Source of the DNA: Penicillus capitatus
Lineage: Eukaryota; Chlorophyta
Length of the DNA stretch: 64,000 bases
Assembly (NCBI GenBank): GCA_965649825.1
Contig: OZ287708.1
Coordinates: 310,001-374,000 of the forward strand
Reading direction: 5' to 3'
In this document: piece after piece, positions 1 to 12,300 of the stretch
How the letters are laid out: each line of letters starts with the position of its first letter
Numbering within the stretch: the stretch's first letter is position 1
Position numbers and translations under genes: made by a program
The notes under the pieces: model-generated
What the model was told of the DNA's origin: nothing
The model's input: only the letters and a program-made list of their open reading frames with translations
Database searches by the model: none

Positions 1-6
1 AATCGT

Positions 7-679
7 ATGGAGTACGAGCTGGAACGCAAGCCAAGGGTTCCCATCGAGATCACGCATGCCAACAATGCCGTACAACGCCGTGCCTTCGCGGCGTCTCGAG
101 TAGAGACTGAGAAAGACGACTCGACGTCACAGGACAGTCAAGCAACGCACAGGGCGGAGTCGTTGCGTCTCATGCGTCTGCACAACCGTCTGCATGGGAT
201 GATCGACGAGACAAAGGTCATATCAAAGAAACGGTTTTCTGATATGAACCGAATCCTTCAGAAATTTCCTCTAGTTTGATAGAATGGCCAAAAAGCGATT
301 GGTTCGTATACAAAGCAATCACGCTGCGGAGATTCGACGCGAACGGGAACAGCAACGGCGAGAGGCAGAACGTCGCCGTCGTCGCGAAGCAAGAGGACAC
401 GTCGAGAAGAGACAAAAACGCGTTGTCTTACGTTACCGACGGCACATGCGCATCAATGGCGTCGTGGCGAAGAACAAGCGTCATGCGAAGGAGCTCTTCT
501 ATGAAAGACTTGAGAAACGTGGTCGAGAAATGGAGTGGGAAGCACCCGATGAGAGCCGGCCCAAAAAGAGACGCCTCGTGGAGAAGCAGCTGCCGGGTGA
601 CGAGACGAAGCTAGTGGCGGTGACAACGCTCACAGATGGGGCTGAGCGATTTGATCATTTGAACGCAAGTCGTATGTAA
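7..679 (+). CDS. Basic, Arg/Glu-rich hypothetical protein (5' end may lie outside window)
   Basis: I do not recognise this protein. Two exons, 7-216 and 275-679, join in frame across a 58-bp GT-AG intron (217-274, acceptor CTAG). The product is very hydrophilic: the second half has long Arg/Glu/Gln runs (residues about 85-125) typical of a charged helix, followed by Lys/Arg clusters that could act as nuclear localisation signals. The methionine at 7 is the first one visible, so the true start may be upstream of the window. The reading frame with the splice is much more protein-like than the competing frames. Function unknown. Confidence 0.5.
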
Positions 680-1420
680 AGAAGACTTCCATCCACTGAC
701 CCGCGCACAGTTAACTAAGTAGAAGGAAAGCTTCTGGGGGATGTCATTCCGCTGCTAATATTTGTACAAACGACATTATCCATTTCGACATTGCGAAGAT
801 GCCAGCGATTGACGTTATGTGTCGGTCCACGAAGTACGCGAACCGGAGTCGCCATCGAGACGTCTGATCGCTGTCTCGAGACATTCCACTCGAAGAAGAT
901 CTGAAGGAAGGCAACGAGAAATGTACAGACACTACTTACTGGACGCCCTCTCTCTCGTTTTCGTTGTCGAATCATGATCCATGGCACAACACGATCTTGT
1001 CCATAACGTTTCTTTCGAGGATGTGCATTTACATAGAGAAGATGCTGTCGCAGAGACCTCCAGCTTTACAGGGATGTTTGCCGTCGACATCCTTTGATTC
1101 GATTGCACATGTGTAAGCGCGCCAGCGCTATGGCAGCGAGCTCGAATGCGTGTTTCACAGCCCTCTGTTTGAATGGGTTTCGAAGATCGGTTACCGAAGT
1201 GCCGGTTTTGACAGAACAGAGTTACGGAAATTGATGTAGCCAGTTAGTTCCTTTTTAACTGTGTGTCTTAGGCGATGGCACTGTCCAGAATCTCGCCGAA
1301 GTGACCAAAACCAAATTCACGATAGTGGCTGCCTTGGGTACTGTATGGAAAGCATCGGAAGCTGTCGAGCTCATCGCTGAAGGATGCGATGAGCTGAACG
1401 ACAAGAACGAAGAGCTGATG
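680..1420. other. Stretch without a confident gene
   Basis: Open frames here are short and inconsistent. The only frame with protein-like content is a plus-strand exon from about 1259 (after an acceptor TTAG) to the stop at 1489. It would overlap the 3' end of the minus-strand spartin-like gene by about 69 bp. Its sequence faintly resembles an Alba-type fold, but I could not find a start or upstream exons, so I do not call it. Confidence 0.3.
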
Positions 1421-2860
1421 TTACGCGTCTTTGCTAACCGCATCTTTGTTCATGTACCCGATGGCCGTTTTCTTGGCCGTGGCTTTTAGAACGGCTTTCG
1501 TTCCTAATCTCGATGACTGAACAAAGGCATTGGTCGAGTGACCCACCGCTTCCATGCCATCTTTGGCCACCTGACCCGCCTCAGTGCCATACCTAAGAGA
1601 GGGAACGGTATTATGTGGTGCTTAAGTACTGTTAGGTTGACGCCACTTGTGAGTGATCACTTCTCCGGCTGCATCTGCCGTTTTCTGGGAAACGACAATT
1701 GCTGCCTCTACCATTCCTTCGTAGATCTCCGCTGCAGAGATAACGACGGCTGCGGCCACACGTTTCACTTTGCTGCTTGTTTTCTGCGGATCACCAATCT
1801 TTGCATTCCCTGAATTGCTCACATCTCTGTATGCAAGGATGGGCGATGCATTAAGCATACCAACAATGGTGTCCGCTGCCTTAGCTGTGAAGACAGAAAC
1901 AGCTTCGACGGCTGCACTAGTCAATCCCGAGGCCATTTTTGCTGCTTCCTTTACCCTCTGCACACTGAACGGCAACAAAGTGCGTATCGAATGGAGTGCA
2001 TGGTTTCGAGATGTTGATCATCAACCGTTGCTTAGTCTTTTCGCTGATGGGTTTTGGCTCTTCGCAAGATTTGCTTCGCCTTTTTATGCTCTCGGCTCCT
2101 TTCAGCAGTGCATCGCCGACGTAATTGGCAGCTGTCGACATTCCTTTGACAGCACCTGTCGTTGCCTTTCCGATGCCATCGACCAGCTAAAAGGCATCTG
2201 GCATCTCGTTCGATGCTCAAAATCCATACAGGACGCTTACCCGATCCGTACGGGATGGCAGCTCCTCCTTTGCAACTTCGAACGTTGTGAAAGCCTGTAA
2301 TGTTGCTTCCAGTACCAAGACATCTTCATGACGTGCGTCTAAACATCCAGTTACGATAGAAGAGCGCATGAGTGGTGCATAAATTCACCTTGAGGTATGT
2401 TGAGGTAGTAGAACAGCGAGTTTTGAGGATCGATAGCAAAGACGTAGGAGGTCTCTGAAGCTTTCAGACAATGCATAGCAGAATTTAATCTCCATGAGAT
2501 GCGTTCAACCTATTCCTTGCTCAGCAATGGACAGTTTGAAGAGAATGAAAGCGCACATTCGAGGTGACCACCACATTGTCGCGTGTGATGTGCCAATCGC
2601 CCGTCACCAGAAGCTCTTGAATGTTGGCCTCCACCTGCGAGCTTGTGTGACGTCGTGAGAGGCAACACTCGACGATGCTTCCCGTCTACCTTCCATAGTT
2701 CGACGCTCGGTAGCGTCACAACAGTTTCGACAGGCTGCAATTCTGTTGACGACAGCATGTTGTGAAGCGTTGTCGATTCGTACATCAATGATGTCTTGAT
2801 GTTCAACATGAAATTGCGGCGTGGATGTGACAGCTCGCCAGTCTCCCATGTTTGGTGCAT
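1421..2860 (-). CDS. Spartin / senescence-domain protein
   Basis: Eight exons on the minus strand: 2690-2860, 2533-2634, 2389-2452, 2241-2338, 2026-2186, 1861-1955, 1647-1809 and 1421-1592, giving about 341 codons in one frame. Introns are 50-80 bp. The N-terminal part is beta-rich (residues about 40-150). The C-terminal half (from about residue 175) is an alanine-rich run of amphipathic helices with repeated Ala/Gly/Val patterns, the hallmark of the plant senescence/spartin domain. Family members associate with lipid droplets, plastid or endosomal membranes and stress or senescence. The start is uncertain (Met at 2860 or 2809), and an upstream exon pair at 2894-3157 could belong to it. Function is inferred from family resemblance only. 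Confidence 0.7.
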
Positions 2861-2893
2861 GCCCAAAGGTATGTGTCAAATGCAATGTCCATG

Positions 2894-3157
2894 TTATATG
2901 GACACGATGTCACCCACAAGGATTGATTGAGTATTCGATCGGGCGATCATAAACGCCAAAAACCGCTGGCTTCGTTGTTCTGCCAATAATAGTGACGCTG
3001 CCTCAAAGACCACTTGAAAAGCTTCGTCAATCGTTTCCGCAGGGGTTGGGAGCTTTGCGCGTAGAGTTTAGGCGGGACGTTTTTTGTCGGTCCATTATCG
3101 ATGAGACTTCACCGGATGCTTCTTCTATCCCAGAAACGCAGTAAACGAGTTCAATCT
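2894..3157 (-). CDS. Unidentified minus-strand exons (partial gene)
   Basis: Two exons, about 3108-3157 and 2894-3052, join in frame across a clean 55-bp GT-AG intron (3053-3107) and end at a TAA. The predicted peptide is helical, with an Ala/Leu-rich segment. I cannot find a start codon: the upstream sequence runs into the CGATCG-rich repeats at 3.2 kb. It could be the end of a short gene or the 5' part of the neighbouring spartin-like gene if the TAA is removed by splicing. No family recognised. Confidence 0.3.
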
Positions 3158-3197
3158 CATACCCCTATCGTCGTTTGCCAACGATCGATTGCTAGTC

Positions 3198-3340
3198 GAT
3201 GACTTCGATTGTACGCTACCATACTTCGACGATCCTAGCGTTGCAATCGATCGGCCTCCAACGACTTCGATTGTACGCTACCACGTTGCAATCGATCGGC
3301 CTCCGACGACTTCGATTGTACTCTACTGTAGTACGGGGTG
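3198..3340. repeat. Short direct repeats with CGATCG core
   Basis: A unit of about 46-50 bp containing GTTGCAATCGATCGGCCTCC and GACTTCGATTGTACGCTACC is present twice in tandem, plus a diverged third partial copy. The surroundings are also rich in CGATCG and TCGAT words. It lies between two genes and has no coding potential. Confidence 0.7.
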
Positions 3341-3784
3341 GGCGCCACAACTATTGGGATAAGGCTCGATACGATCAATTGGCTTCGATCGCGTCGATCG
3401 GCTGTTGCAAGTTGACATTAAATCGCTCTTCCGTTGTGACGATGTCAGTCGCTCGTCAACAGATCTTTCGTAATTACAGCACGTTACAAACGTGTCCATC
3501 ACGACCAACGCAATCCAGATCTTCGATGCACGTGGCCTCATCTGTCTCCCTTTAAAAACATAATAGACTTGTTACACAAGGCTTCTTATCATGGTATACT
3601 CTAAATGTGTGGCCTTTAATGTTTAGATGACTCTGTTCCTCTTCGAAACCTTTTTAAATGGCGATAAAGAACGGAAGTTCTTTACAAGGTCGAATGTCGC
3701 CAAGCACGTGCGGTACGCGCACCGTGACTACAGACATGTTGTCGTTACCATTGTCTCGTCATCAGCCGAGAACGGTTTTCGACG

Positions 3785-5158
3785 ATGTCGTTGAATCTGA
3801 GGCTGTCTCCGACAGGCACTGCCGCCACAAAGTCGCGTTTCTTTCGATACCGCATTCCAGTCGCGCGAAAACCACGCACAAAACGTCTCTTGCCTCCAAC
3901 CGTCGTCTGTTCCACTTCTAAAATGAAGACGAGCACCTCTACGACTCAACTCCAGCGCCTTCGCGAGATGAGTACCGTCGTCGCAGACACTGGTGAAATC
4001 GACCTCGTCAAAAAATACAGACCCGTCGACTGCACAACCAACCCAAGGCACTTCCCCTCTGCTTCCTCTTCATCCGCTTGATCTTCTCCTGCAGTTTGGT
4101 CCTGAAAGCCGTGCAGCAGAGCGAGTACGCACACTTTCTGCAGAAGGCCGTCGACGAAGAGACAGCAAATCCTGGCCCTGCCTCAAAAGAACGTCCTTAT
4201 GCGAGCATCGCAGATCGTTTGGCAGTGCTGATGGGATGCGAATTACTCGATATTGTTCCCGGTCGCGTCTCGACCGAAGTCGATGCGCATCTCTCTTATG
4301 ATACCGACGCAACGATCGACAAGGCACGTCGTATCGTCGAGCTCTACAAGGAGAAGGGCATCACACCTGATCGACTCTACATCAAGATCGCGTCGACATG
4401 GGAAGGCATTCGCGCGTGCGAAAAACTCAAAGCAGATGGCATTGACTGTAACATGACACTACTCTTCTCTTTTGCTCAAGTAGATCTCAGTTTGGGATCC
4501 ATGGGAGTATGTGATATCCTTCTTCCTTTAGGCAGTGGCATGTGCGCATGCAGGAGCGGAATTGATCTCGCCCTTCGTTGGACGCATTTTGGACTGGTAC
4601 AAGGCGAACACTGGCAAAGACTATGTGCCTGAAGATGATCCTGGGGTGATTTCAGTTAAGAGAATCTATCGTTACTACAAGGCATACGGCCACAAGACGA
4701 TTGTTATGGCGGCTTCGTTCAGAAATGCTGGGGAGATTCGAGAACTGGCAGGGTGGAATGGACAACCACTTCCATCCTTTACGATTGGAATGTGCCACTC
4801 TTAGGTGTGATAACATCACCATCTCTCCTGCATTGCTTGAGGAATTGGAGCAGTCGACGGAACCACTGCCGCGAAAACTGAGCCCGGACATGTTGCACTG
4901 TTTTTCAATGAGGTCTTTTCGAGTGATTCATGTCTTCTACCTACAGGGGCGGTGCCGAGGATAGCGAAATTGCCAAAATGGACGAGAAGCTCTTCAGGAA
5001 AATGCACGAAGCCGATAAGGTTAGATCGTTCTGATCATGAATGGATGCGATGTGACCGTCGAGTCTCTTAGATGGCGTTTGAGAAGCTCACGGAAGGCAT
5101 CGACCGTTTCGCCGCCGATCAGAGAAAGCTCGAAGAGATAATCGGAAAACTCATCTAG
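3785..5158 (+). CDS. TAL: Transaldolase, probably plastid-targeted
   Basis: Six exons: 3785-4047, 4095-4479, 4532-4752, 4805-4891, 4947-5019, 5072-5158; 371 aa. Transaldolase moves a dihydroxyacetone unit between sugar phosphates in the non-oxidative pentose phosphate pathway, using a Schiff-base lysine. The family hallmarks are visible: a TTNPSL motif (residues about 86-91), [16 protein letters not shown] around the catalytic lysine, and [12 protein letters not shown]. The enzyme is usually about 320 aa; the extra roughly 50 residues at the N-terminus are basic and Ser/Thr/Pro-rich like a plastid transit peptide. The first intron (4048-4094) starts with GC (AAG|GCACTT), needed to restore the conserved TNPSL motif. 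It converges with MCTS1, 211 bp away. Confidence 0.95.
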
Positions 5159-5369
5159 ACTCTTCATTTGATGCAGCCTGTCGATGTTCTTCGAACGACC
5201 ATGTATCTCCATGATAAGCTAGCTAGCTGTGTGGTATGTCATGGATAACGACGACGACCACATATGCTGCTGCTGTAAACGAACGATTGCATGTATGCGT
5301 CTCATCAGTCATGCACATGAGCCGTGCTTGTAACAGCGTCACAATCGATGACTTGAAGGACGGTCACAC

Positions 5370-6077
5370 TCAGCCATTCCATTTCCAGAGTCCATCGTTA
5401 AGATAATGCACCACCTCCACACCAATCCCTTTGTTCTCTTGTCGGATCGCTTCCGTCGAGAGTTTCATGAGTCCGAGTGCCATGGCATGTTCTTTGTTTT
5501 CACCGTAGATCGAAACAGGCTGATTCACATCCACCTGTACACAGTTCGAGATACAGCAATCTCGACAGGAAAGGACAACAACGTCACCTCATCATGGATG
5601 GTAGCTCCAGGAGATGTCAATCCCGGACACATAATATTGGCACCAGACAACACAAACTTGATGGCGCCGGTGTCCGTCCTCAGACGCGGTATCGCCTGAG
5701 GATAACGATGCACGAGTCGCAGTGTGAGAAACCAAGGACCATCTCTCTGGCAGAAACAGAGGGGAACATCTTTCAGGTAGAGGATCTGGATGTGATTGTG
5801 ACTAAAGAGCCTTTCCATGAACATAAGAGAGAGAAAGCTTCGAGACAGACCACTTGGCCAACATAATAGGTTCCTTCTTCGGCAGGATCTCATCGATGAC
5901 GCCGTTCTCTTGAAGGAAAGGATAGGTGTCGCACAGCTGCTCTGAGATGGACGTCTTATCCGTGCAGACCAACCAATGGTAAGTCTTACGGCGAATGTTC
6001 CGCACGACAGAGGACTTGACTTGATTCGTATTGGAGATGTCTTCTTTGGTGAATTTTTTGAACATCTTCTTCGGCAC
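5370..6077 (-). CDS. MCTS1: MCTS1/TMA20-like translation re-initiation factor
   Basis: Four exons: 5990-6077, 5851-5941, 5588-5801, 5370-5534; 185 aa, the family's usual length (about 181). MCTS1 pairs with DENR and acts on the 40S ribosomal subunit in recycling and re-initiation. The N-terminal MCT domain starts MFKKF and includes a DEILPKKEP motif. The C-terminal PUA domain contains [20 protein letters not shown] and ends with an HYLNDGLW motif, all very close to animal and plant MCTS1. Met at 6077 gives four extra residues before the canonical MFKKF (Met at 6065); either could be used. Introns are 48, 49 and 53 bp. Confidence 0.95.
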
Positions 6078-6227
6078 TTTGCCTCACAGAAGCGCGATGG
6101 GACTGACGTCGTGTTCGAACGCGAATACGTTTGTCGTCGTCGACGAAATAAATGCGCCCATCAAACAATAGAAGAGTGGTGGGTCTAAATTCCACAAGGA
6201 ATCGTCATCGGAAAAACGATAGAGACT

Positions 6228-7542
6228 TCAAAACAAATGAACGATGCCATCGTGCACACGAGACTTCTGATCTTGGGCCACACATTCGGCAATCCACATG
6301 ATATTGCGGATCTCTTGCTCGCGAAGCTTCATGTAAGAATAGAAGACGCCATAGTGAAACTGCTGTTCGTATCCATTCATGGCTCGATTCACCTCCTCTT
6401 CATAAAGAAGCTTGTCCAACATCTGGCTCTCTCCAAATCCCATCTACATCCATCACCATAAATTCAAACAGCATACACAAGTGAAGGGGGTACCTTGTCG
6501 AAGATAGGCAGGTATGCTGGGCATTTCTGCATTGCCGCTCTCACTTGCTCAAAGTCTTCAGCTGTTGAGAGTTCGTGGTGGCCATGAGGAAAGAGCAATC
6601 CGAAGTTGGAGTAGAGACCACGACGGTCATCGAAGGTCAGGTCTGTGCCAATGCTGTTGAGCGTGATGTTCAGTGCTCTGCGGTCCGCCTCAAAAGACAA
6701 CAACTCTCCCATCACCTCTCCTGTCGCACCTCCCAGTGTCGTGCAGAAATTGTAGAAGTCGTCCAAGTAGGACTTATAGAGGGTATTTCGCATAATCTCG
6801 ACATTCATCTCATCCAAGTCTTCGGACGTAAGCGTCATAGAGAAGTAAGGAGCCAGTGGAGAATCCACAAGGACAAGCCGATAGAGTTCACGCATGTTTG
6901 TGGCAACAGCCAAAGTGGCAATGCTGTCGAACATTCCCAAAGGATGGCATTTCTCCAAAAGCTCCTATAGTAGGAAACACCAATGCATCGCATAACTAGA
7001 GGGTCTGTCAGGATTTGTACAGCGTGGTCTCTGTCGTGCATGGTGCCCGTCACAATCAGAACAACGTTGTCGATCATGTGCCCGTAGGTACAGTAATCCA
7101 AGAAGGTAGCCAGAGGTTCGTCCGCCTAGATCATATGCCAACAAGACTGATGCCGAAAGGGAGTAAGGGGTGCGAACATTGGAGCGCATTTTTTTCCAGT
7201 CGTCCACAAGCTTTTGTGTGCATCGCTCAACGATCGTACTTGTCATAAGAGGCGACGGTAAATCTGCCAAGTACTTGCCATAGTCTGTCGCCGACTAGAC
7301 AACAGACTGCCGTTGCCAAGACAACGGCGAAGACGGAGCTTACGAGGTTGAGTTTGATATCTTCTAGAGACTCGCACTGGCAAAGGTTGTTATAGTCGAG
7401 ATGCGTTAACAGCCCCGACTTGTGACCGCGGACGATGGCCTCTGCGCATACAAGTGGATGGAGGGTTGGCTCGTAGAGGAACGGGGTTACCCAAGTAGCC
7501 GTCTTTGATGTTAAACGTGAGGGCCTCGAAGCCGGCAGACAT
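6228..7542 (-). CDS. ATP6V0D: V-type H+-ATPase V0 subunit d
   Basis: Six exons: 7491-7542, 7344-7441, 7178-7294, 7021-7125, 6494-6964, 6228-6443; 352 aa, matching the family's 351. Subunit d sits on top of the membrane c-ring and couples the V1 stalk to proton pumping in endomembranes. Visible hallmarks: N-terminal [14 protein letters not shown], the KCHPLG motif, [41 protein letters not shown] and a C-terminal [17 protein letters not shown]. All six splice junctions restore alignment with animal and plant subunit d. Introns are 49-56 bp. The start at 7542 gives a normal N-terminus. Confidence 0.96.
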
Positions 7543-9321
7543 GGCGTTTTCTAGGCAGACGGATAAAAGACTGTGACGCGACGAAGGGGCTGATGCATGA
7601 AGAGACTTGTGGATGGTGACCACCACTTCGAATACATCTCTGACGCCAAAGCGACCCTCCTCGACTTCGGTACTCCCGGAGTTGAAACGTTCGTCTGCTA
7701 CTCAATATCTCTCTTGTGCGCCGCATACGAAGGAAGGATTTTGCAGGGGGAGGATGTCGGGGTAGGATCGGACGACCAAAGGGTTTGCTGTTGGGGGTTA
7801 GACGTGTGATCTATGGTACGCCTTACAGATCTATTGTCTGCTCGGCAAAAGCACTCTCCACTGCAAAAACGAAAACCGTCGAGAAAACCGCCTCTCAGCC
7901 CACAGAAGGGACTTCGATATGGACAACGGCGGCGCAGTTCATGCATCGCTGTGGCAACAGATGTCTTTCAGTAAGAGATCGGATCCAGTCCGATATGCAG
8001 TCCGTCGATGCAGAGGCAATGAAGCACATCGACAGCCGGCACGCGAAATGCTGAATGTCCAAATCTGTAGGCAGTCAATGCTCAGATCAAAGAGTCCGTC
8101 AAACACATGCGGATAATGGCCGTTGTCCTCCCTTTTGCATCGACGAGCGGCGTGCATGCTCTCATTCTCGTCACTAAAGCAGTCTCCAGTTTCATCAACG
8201 TCAACTCCTTTGTTCATCTGCGAGATCTGTGCCGATGATGTGACTGTTGTCAGGTCTACCTGCTGCTGTTGTTCATCCGCGTGCTTCTGAGTTGGTTCCC
8301 CACCTTTCAATGGGACAAGAATCCATGGATCATTCTGAGACAGGTCGAATAAATGCTCACCGATCTTCGCTTCTTGCAGTCTGTCTGCCTGTTGTAGGTA
8401 ACGGATCCTTACTTAAACTTGTTTCGTGGGCTCATACCGCCTCTTCTCGGGACAATCGATTTCACACCACTACTCGGCTTCTTTATTCTCCAGTGGTTAT
8501 CTGGAAGTCTGACACTCAGCAACGAAGAGGAATATTGGTGAAGAGAATCTAAAATCGGTGGACAGATGATAATCTGATCGCAACCTAAAGTGAAAACGGC
8601 CAACTCCACTTTTCGCGTTTGTTTCAAGTGACAGTGTCCTTGAATTGTATCGGACATGTTTAGAGAACAGCATATTCTGCAGAGTCTCCTGACATAATGG
8701 TCGTAGGCCCTTTCACTTGTGGAAGTGATCCTTAAAGATTTAGATGACTTTCTTTGTCTTTGGTGTTGCGATAACATGAGAGCAACATGCGTTTATACCA
8801 AAGACACAGTTTTGTTAGGAACCAAAATAGAAGAGCAGTAGAAAAGGCAAAGATAGACGAAGTGCAATCGCATTGTGCATAAAGTGAGTGTCTTTTCTCA
8901 GACGCGCCGATTGAAGCGCCGAACTGTTCTGTCGATTCCCCTTTCACTTCTGTCTCAGCCTATCTATCGTCGAAGACGGAATGAGGTGACTTGCTTTCTT
9001 TGACAATGCAGACAGGAGAAATAGTAATCTGTGGCGAATTACAAATATGCATGGACTATCGGCGATGGCAATTCGAATGCAAAGAGACGCGGGAATATAA
9101 ACAAGGATAGAATATCTTTCGCTGTCAAAAACTGTACAAAAGGTAAAGAACGTCGTGTGATCCACTTGCATACATGAAAAAATGACAAAAAAGGAAATGA
9201 CATGCTCGCGCAAATAAAATCGATGAACAAATACATGAATGACAAAAGTCCCGTGTTTGTATAAAATCAGCCACTCAAGAGGCATCCCCTACGTCTTCCA
9301 CAGTAAGACGTCAGCTCAATA
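7543..9321. other. Unresolved stretch with minus-strand exon-like fragments
   Basis: No family could be recognised. Minus-strand frames around 7939-8310 (Gln-rich, acidic start) and 7600-7950 look partly protein-like, but no consistent splicing was found. A 71-codon minus-strand ORF (8732-8947, ATG start) has one hydrophobic segment and could encode a small membrane protein. From about 8950 to 9290 the DNA is more AT-rich and appears intergenic. Confidence 0.3.
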
Positions 9322-12300
9322 TCACCGCTTACGTAGACAAGTCCGATACCTTTCGGCCCGTGAAACTTGTGTGCTCAACCTACTGTGCAGCCTGAGGGTC
9401 TCTGCTTTTGACAAAGTAAGCGGCATCGTAGACGGATTCCGAGCCGAAGCGGCCTCTTGAGACGCAAGCTGCTCCACGCCATCTTCTTGACTGTCTGGTT
9501 CGTCTGTTTGGCATTCGTCGATGCTGATGCTGCTTCGTCTGCGAGAAGCTCGGGCTTCTCCCTCAGCAGATCCAAAAATCCCTCGAACATCTAGGAAACG
9601 GCCTCCTGTCATCGAGACTGCGACGCTGCGGCACTACCGTCATGAACACCGCCTGAAAGCGACTGAGCGCGTCAGAATCATCGACGTGTGCGTTACGCTC
9701 CTGTCACCGCACAGCAGCAGTATCCGACACAGCGCCTGCGACAGATAAGATTTATTTTGCCGTCGCCGTTTGTGCGTGTGGGATCTTTGCCTCCGCAAAG
9801 GAGGTCGCTTGATCAGAGGAACTGGAGAAGTCCGCATCGAACGCATTCCGGATGGCGCCGATCGACTCCTTCGAAGAAACCATCTCTCCCAGACAATGCA
9901 GCTTGGCCGTCTCTGAAGACGGTACCTCCCGACCTGCCTGCGCATCCTCCACCTCCAGCATATCTTCATCACGATGACGTCCATTGTCGATAGACACGTG
10001 AACCAGTGTTCGCAGCGGTGGCCCATCGCCAGCGTCGACAGTGCGTCACCGGCGTACATAGCGCAGCCCAAAGCGAGCAGTCCGCCTGCGGGTCATCCAC
10101 CAAACCCGATCCTGCCGCGGCAGATGCGGCCGATAGAAATCGTAGCCGCTCGGCACAAGCCAATGAGATCTACGCGGTCGAGAGAGACCATGGCCAGCAA
10201 CGACAGAACGTTGCCTATATGCTGCGCCGCCGCCCAAAAGCGAGCAGTCCGCCTGCGGGTCATCCACCAAACCCGATCCTGCCGCGGCAGAAGCGGCCGA
10301 TAGAAATCGTAGCCGCTCGGCACAAGCCAATGAGATCTACGCGGTCGAGAGAGACCATGGCCAGCAACGACAGAACGTCGCCAATCTGCTGCGCCGCCGC
10401 CCAAAGCGAGCAGTCCGCCTGCGGGTCATCCACCAAACCCGATCCTGCCGCGGCAGAAGCGGCTGATAGAAATCGTAGCCGCTCGGCACAAGCCAATGAG
10501 ATCTACGCGGTCGAGAGAGACCATGGCCAGCAACGACAGAACGTTGCCTATATGCTGCGCCGCCGCCCAAAAGCGAGCAGTCCGCCTGCGGGTCATCCAC
10601 CAAACCCGATCCTGCCGCGGCAGAAGCGGCCGATAGAAATCGTAGCCGCTCGGCACAAGCCAATGAGATCTACGCGGTCGAGAGAGACCATGGCCAGCAA
10701 CGACAGAACGTCGCCAATCTGCTGCGCCGCCGCCCAAAGCGAGCAGTCCGCCTGCGGGTCATCCACCAAACCCGATCCTGCCGCGGCAGAAGCGGCTGAT
10801 AGAAATCGTAGCCGCTCGGCACAAGCCAATGAGATCTACGCGGTCGAGAGAGACCATGGCCAGCAACGACAGAACGTTGCCTATATGCTGCGCCGCCGCC
10901 CAAAAGCGAGCAGTCCGCCTGCGGGTCATCCACCAAACCCGATCCTGCCGCGGCAGAAGCGGCCGATAGAAATCGTAGCCGCTCGGCACAAGCCAATGAG
11001 ATCTACGCGGTCGAGAGAGACCATGGCCAGCAACGACAGAACGTCGCCAATCTGCTGCGCCGCCGCCCAAAGCGAGCAGTCCGCCTGCGGGTCATCCACC
11101 AAACCCGATCCTGCCGCGGCAGAAGCGGCTGATAGAAATCGTAGCCGCTCGGCACAAGCCAATGAGATCTACGCGGTCGAGAGAGACCATGGCCAGCAAC
11201 GACAGAACGTCGCCAATCTGCTGCGCCGCCGCCCAAAGCGAGCAGTCCGCCTGCGGGTCATCCACCAAACCCGATCCTGCCGCGGCAGAAGCGGCCGATA
11301 GAAATCGTGCTGCGGATGTTCAGCTCAAGCCTCGGCAGGAAATGGAATTCGGAAAGCAGGAGGTCTGCTGTAAAGCGACCAAGCATAGATGAAGGGGATG
11401 TGATACTTACGTGCTGCGCAAATTTGCAGTAGAGAGGCAGGACATCTTCAGAGTCAACGCCGAAGAAGGCCGCGCCTCCTCACGGAAGAGCGATGAGCGT
11501 CGAGTAGACTATGAAGTCTGTGTAGGGCTGCCAGGAACGTCCACTCGCATCATCGGCAGTCTGAGTGATCGCCATGGCTGAGTCCACTATCTGGTTGAGC
11601 AGCGCCCGAACGCAGACTGCATCCAGCACCTGGACAGAGGCCAGATGAACAAAGAACCGCAAGAGCATCCGCGATCGAATGCGGTCGGAATCCTGCATGG
11701 CCGAGCAGAACACCGCCTTCATTCTCTCAAGCAACCCCGTCACCCATTCGCGGTGCCCGTTGCGCCACAAAGAAACTGAAAATCCGTCTATCGTTGGTTC
11801 ATTGCAACCGGGTGGGGCAACTGACCTATCAGAGATGCGTAATGGGGCGTCCTCGATGGAAGCTCGACCACACAGTCCACCAGGCATTCGTGCACCTGTT
11901 GTGACGAAATTTGATGCCGGCGTACCACGGGAGGGCTGGACGTTACCGTCTCTCTGTGACTGGCCATGAACTCCTGCAGCTGCTGGACGAGTGCCGAGAG
12001 GCGTTGCTCGTTGACGTCTTGGTTCTTCTGCAGGGCGCCCTTTCAGAGGCCAGGGCGAGGGTGGGAATACGTTGTTGAGTTCGAGAAGGATTTGAACGAC
12101 GCGCTGCTCGGCTGTAGGGACGGCGCGCGCCCGATTACGCTTGAAGATGCGACTCTTGCGCTCGTAGGCACGGCGTCGCTGGTTGTGAGCGTCTCCGCGG
12201 TCGAGAAAGCGTTCGTCGCCGCGCGGACGATCGCGCTTGCGCGCTGCGGACTCACGGTCGCTGTACATGGGAGGGAGCTCGCAGACTGGGCGAAGAATGG

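Noticed and set aside
8944-9285. 113-codon hydrophobic minus-strand ORF
   Set aside because: AT-rich DNA read against T-rich runs gives Phe/Leu/Ile strings; no start context or conservation.
10073-11290. CRISPR array
   Set aside because: Units are 166/167 bp and fully repeated with no unique spacers; the genome is eukaryotic.
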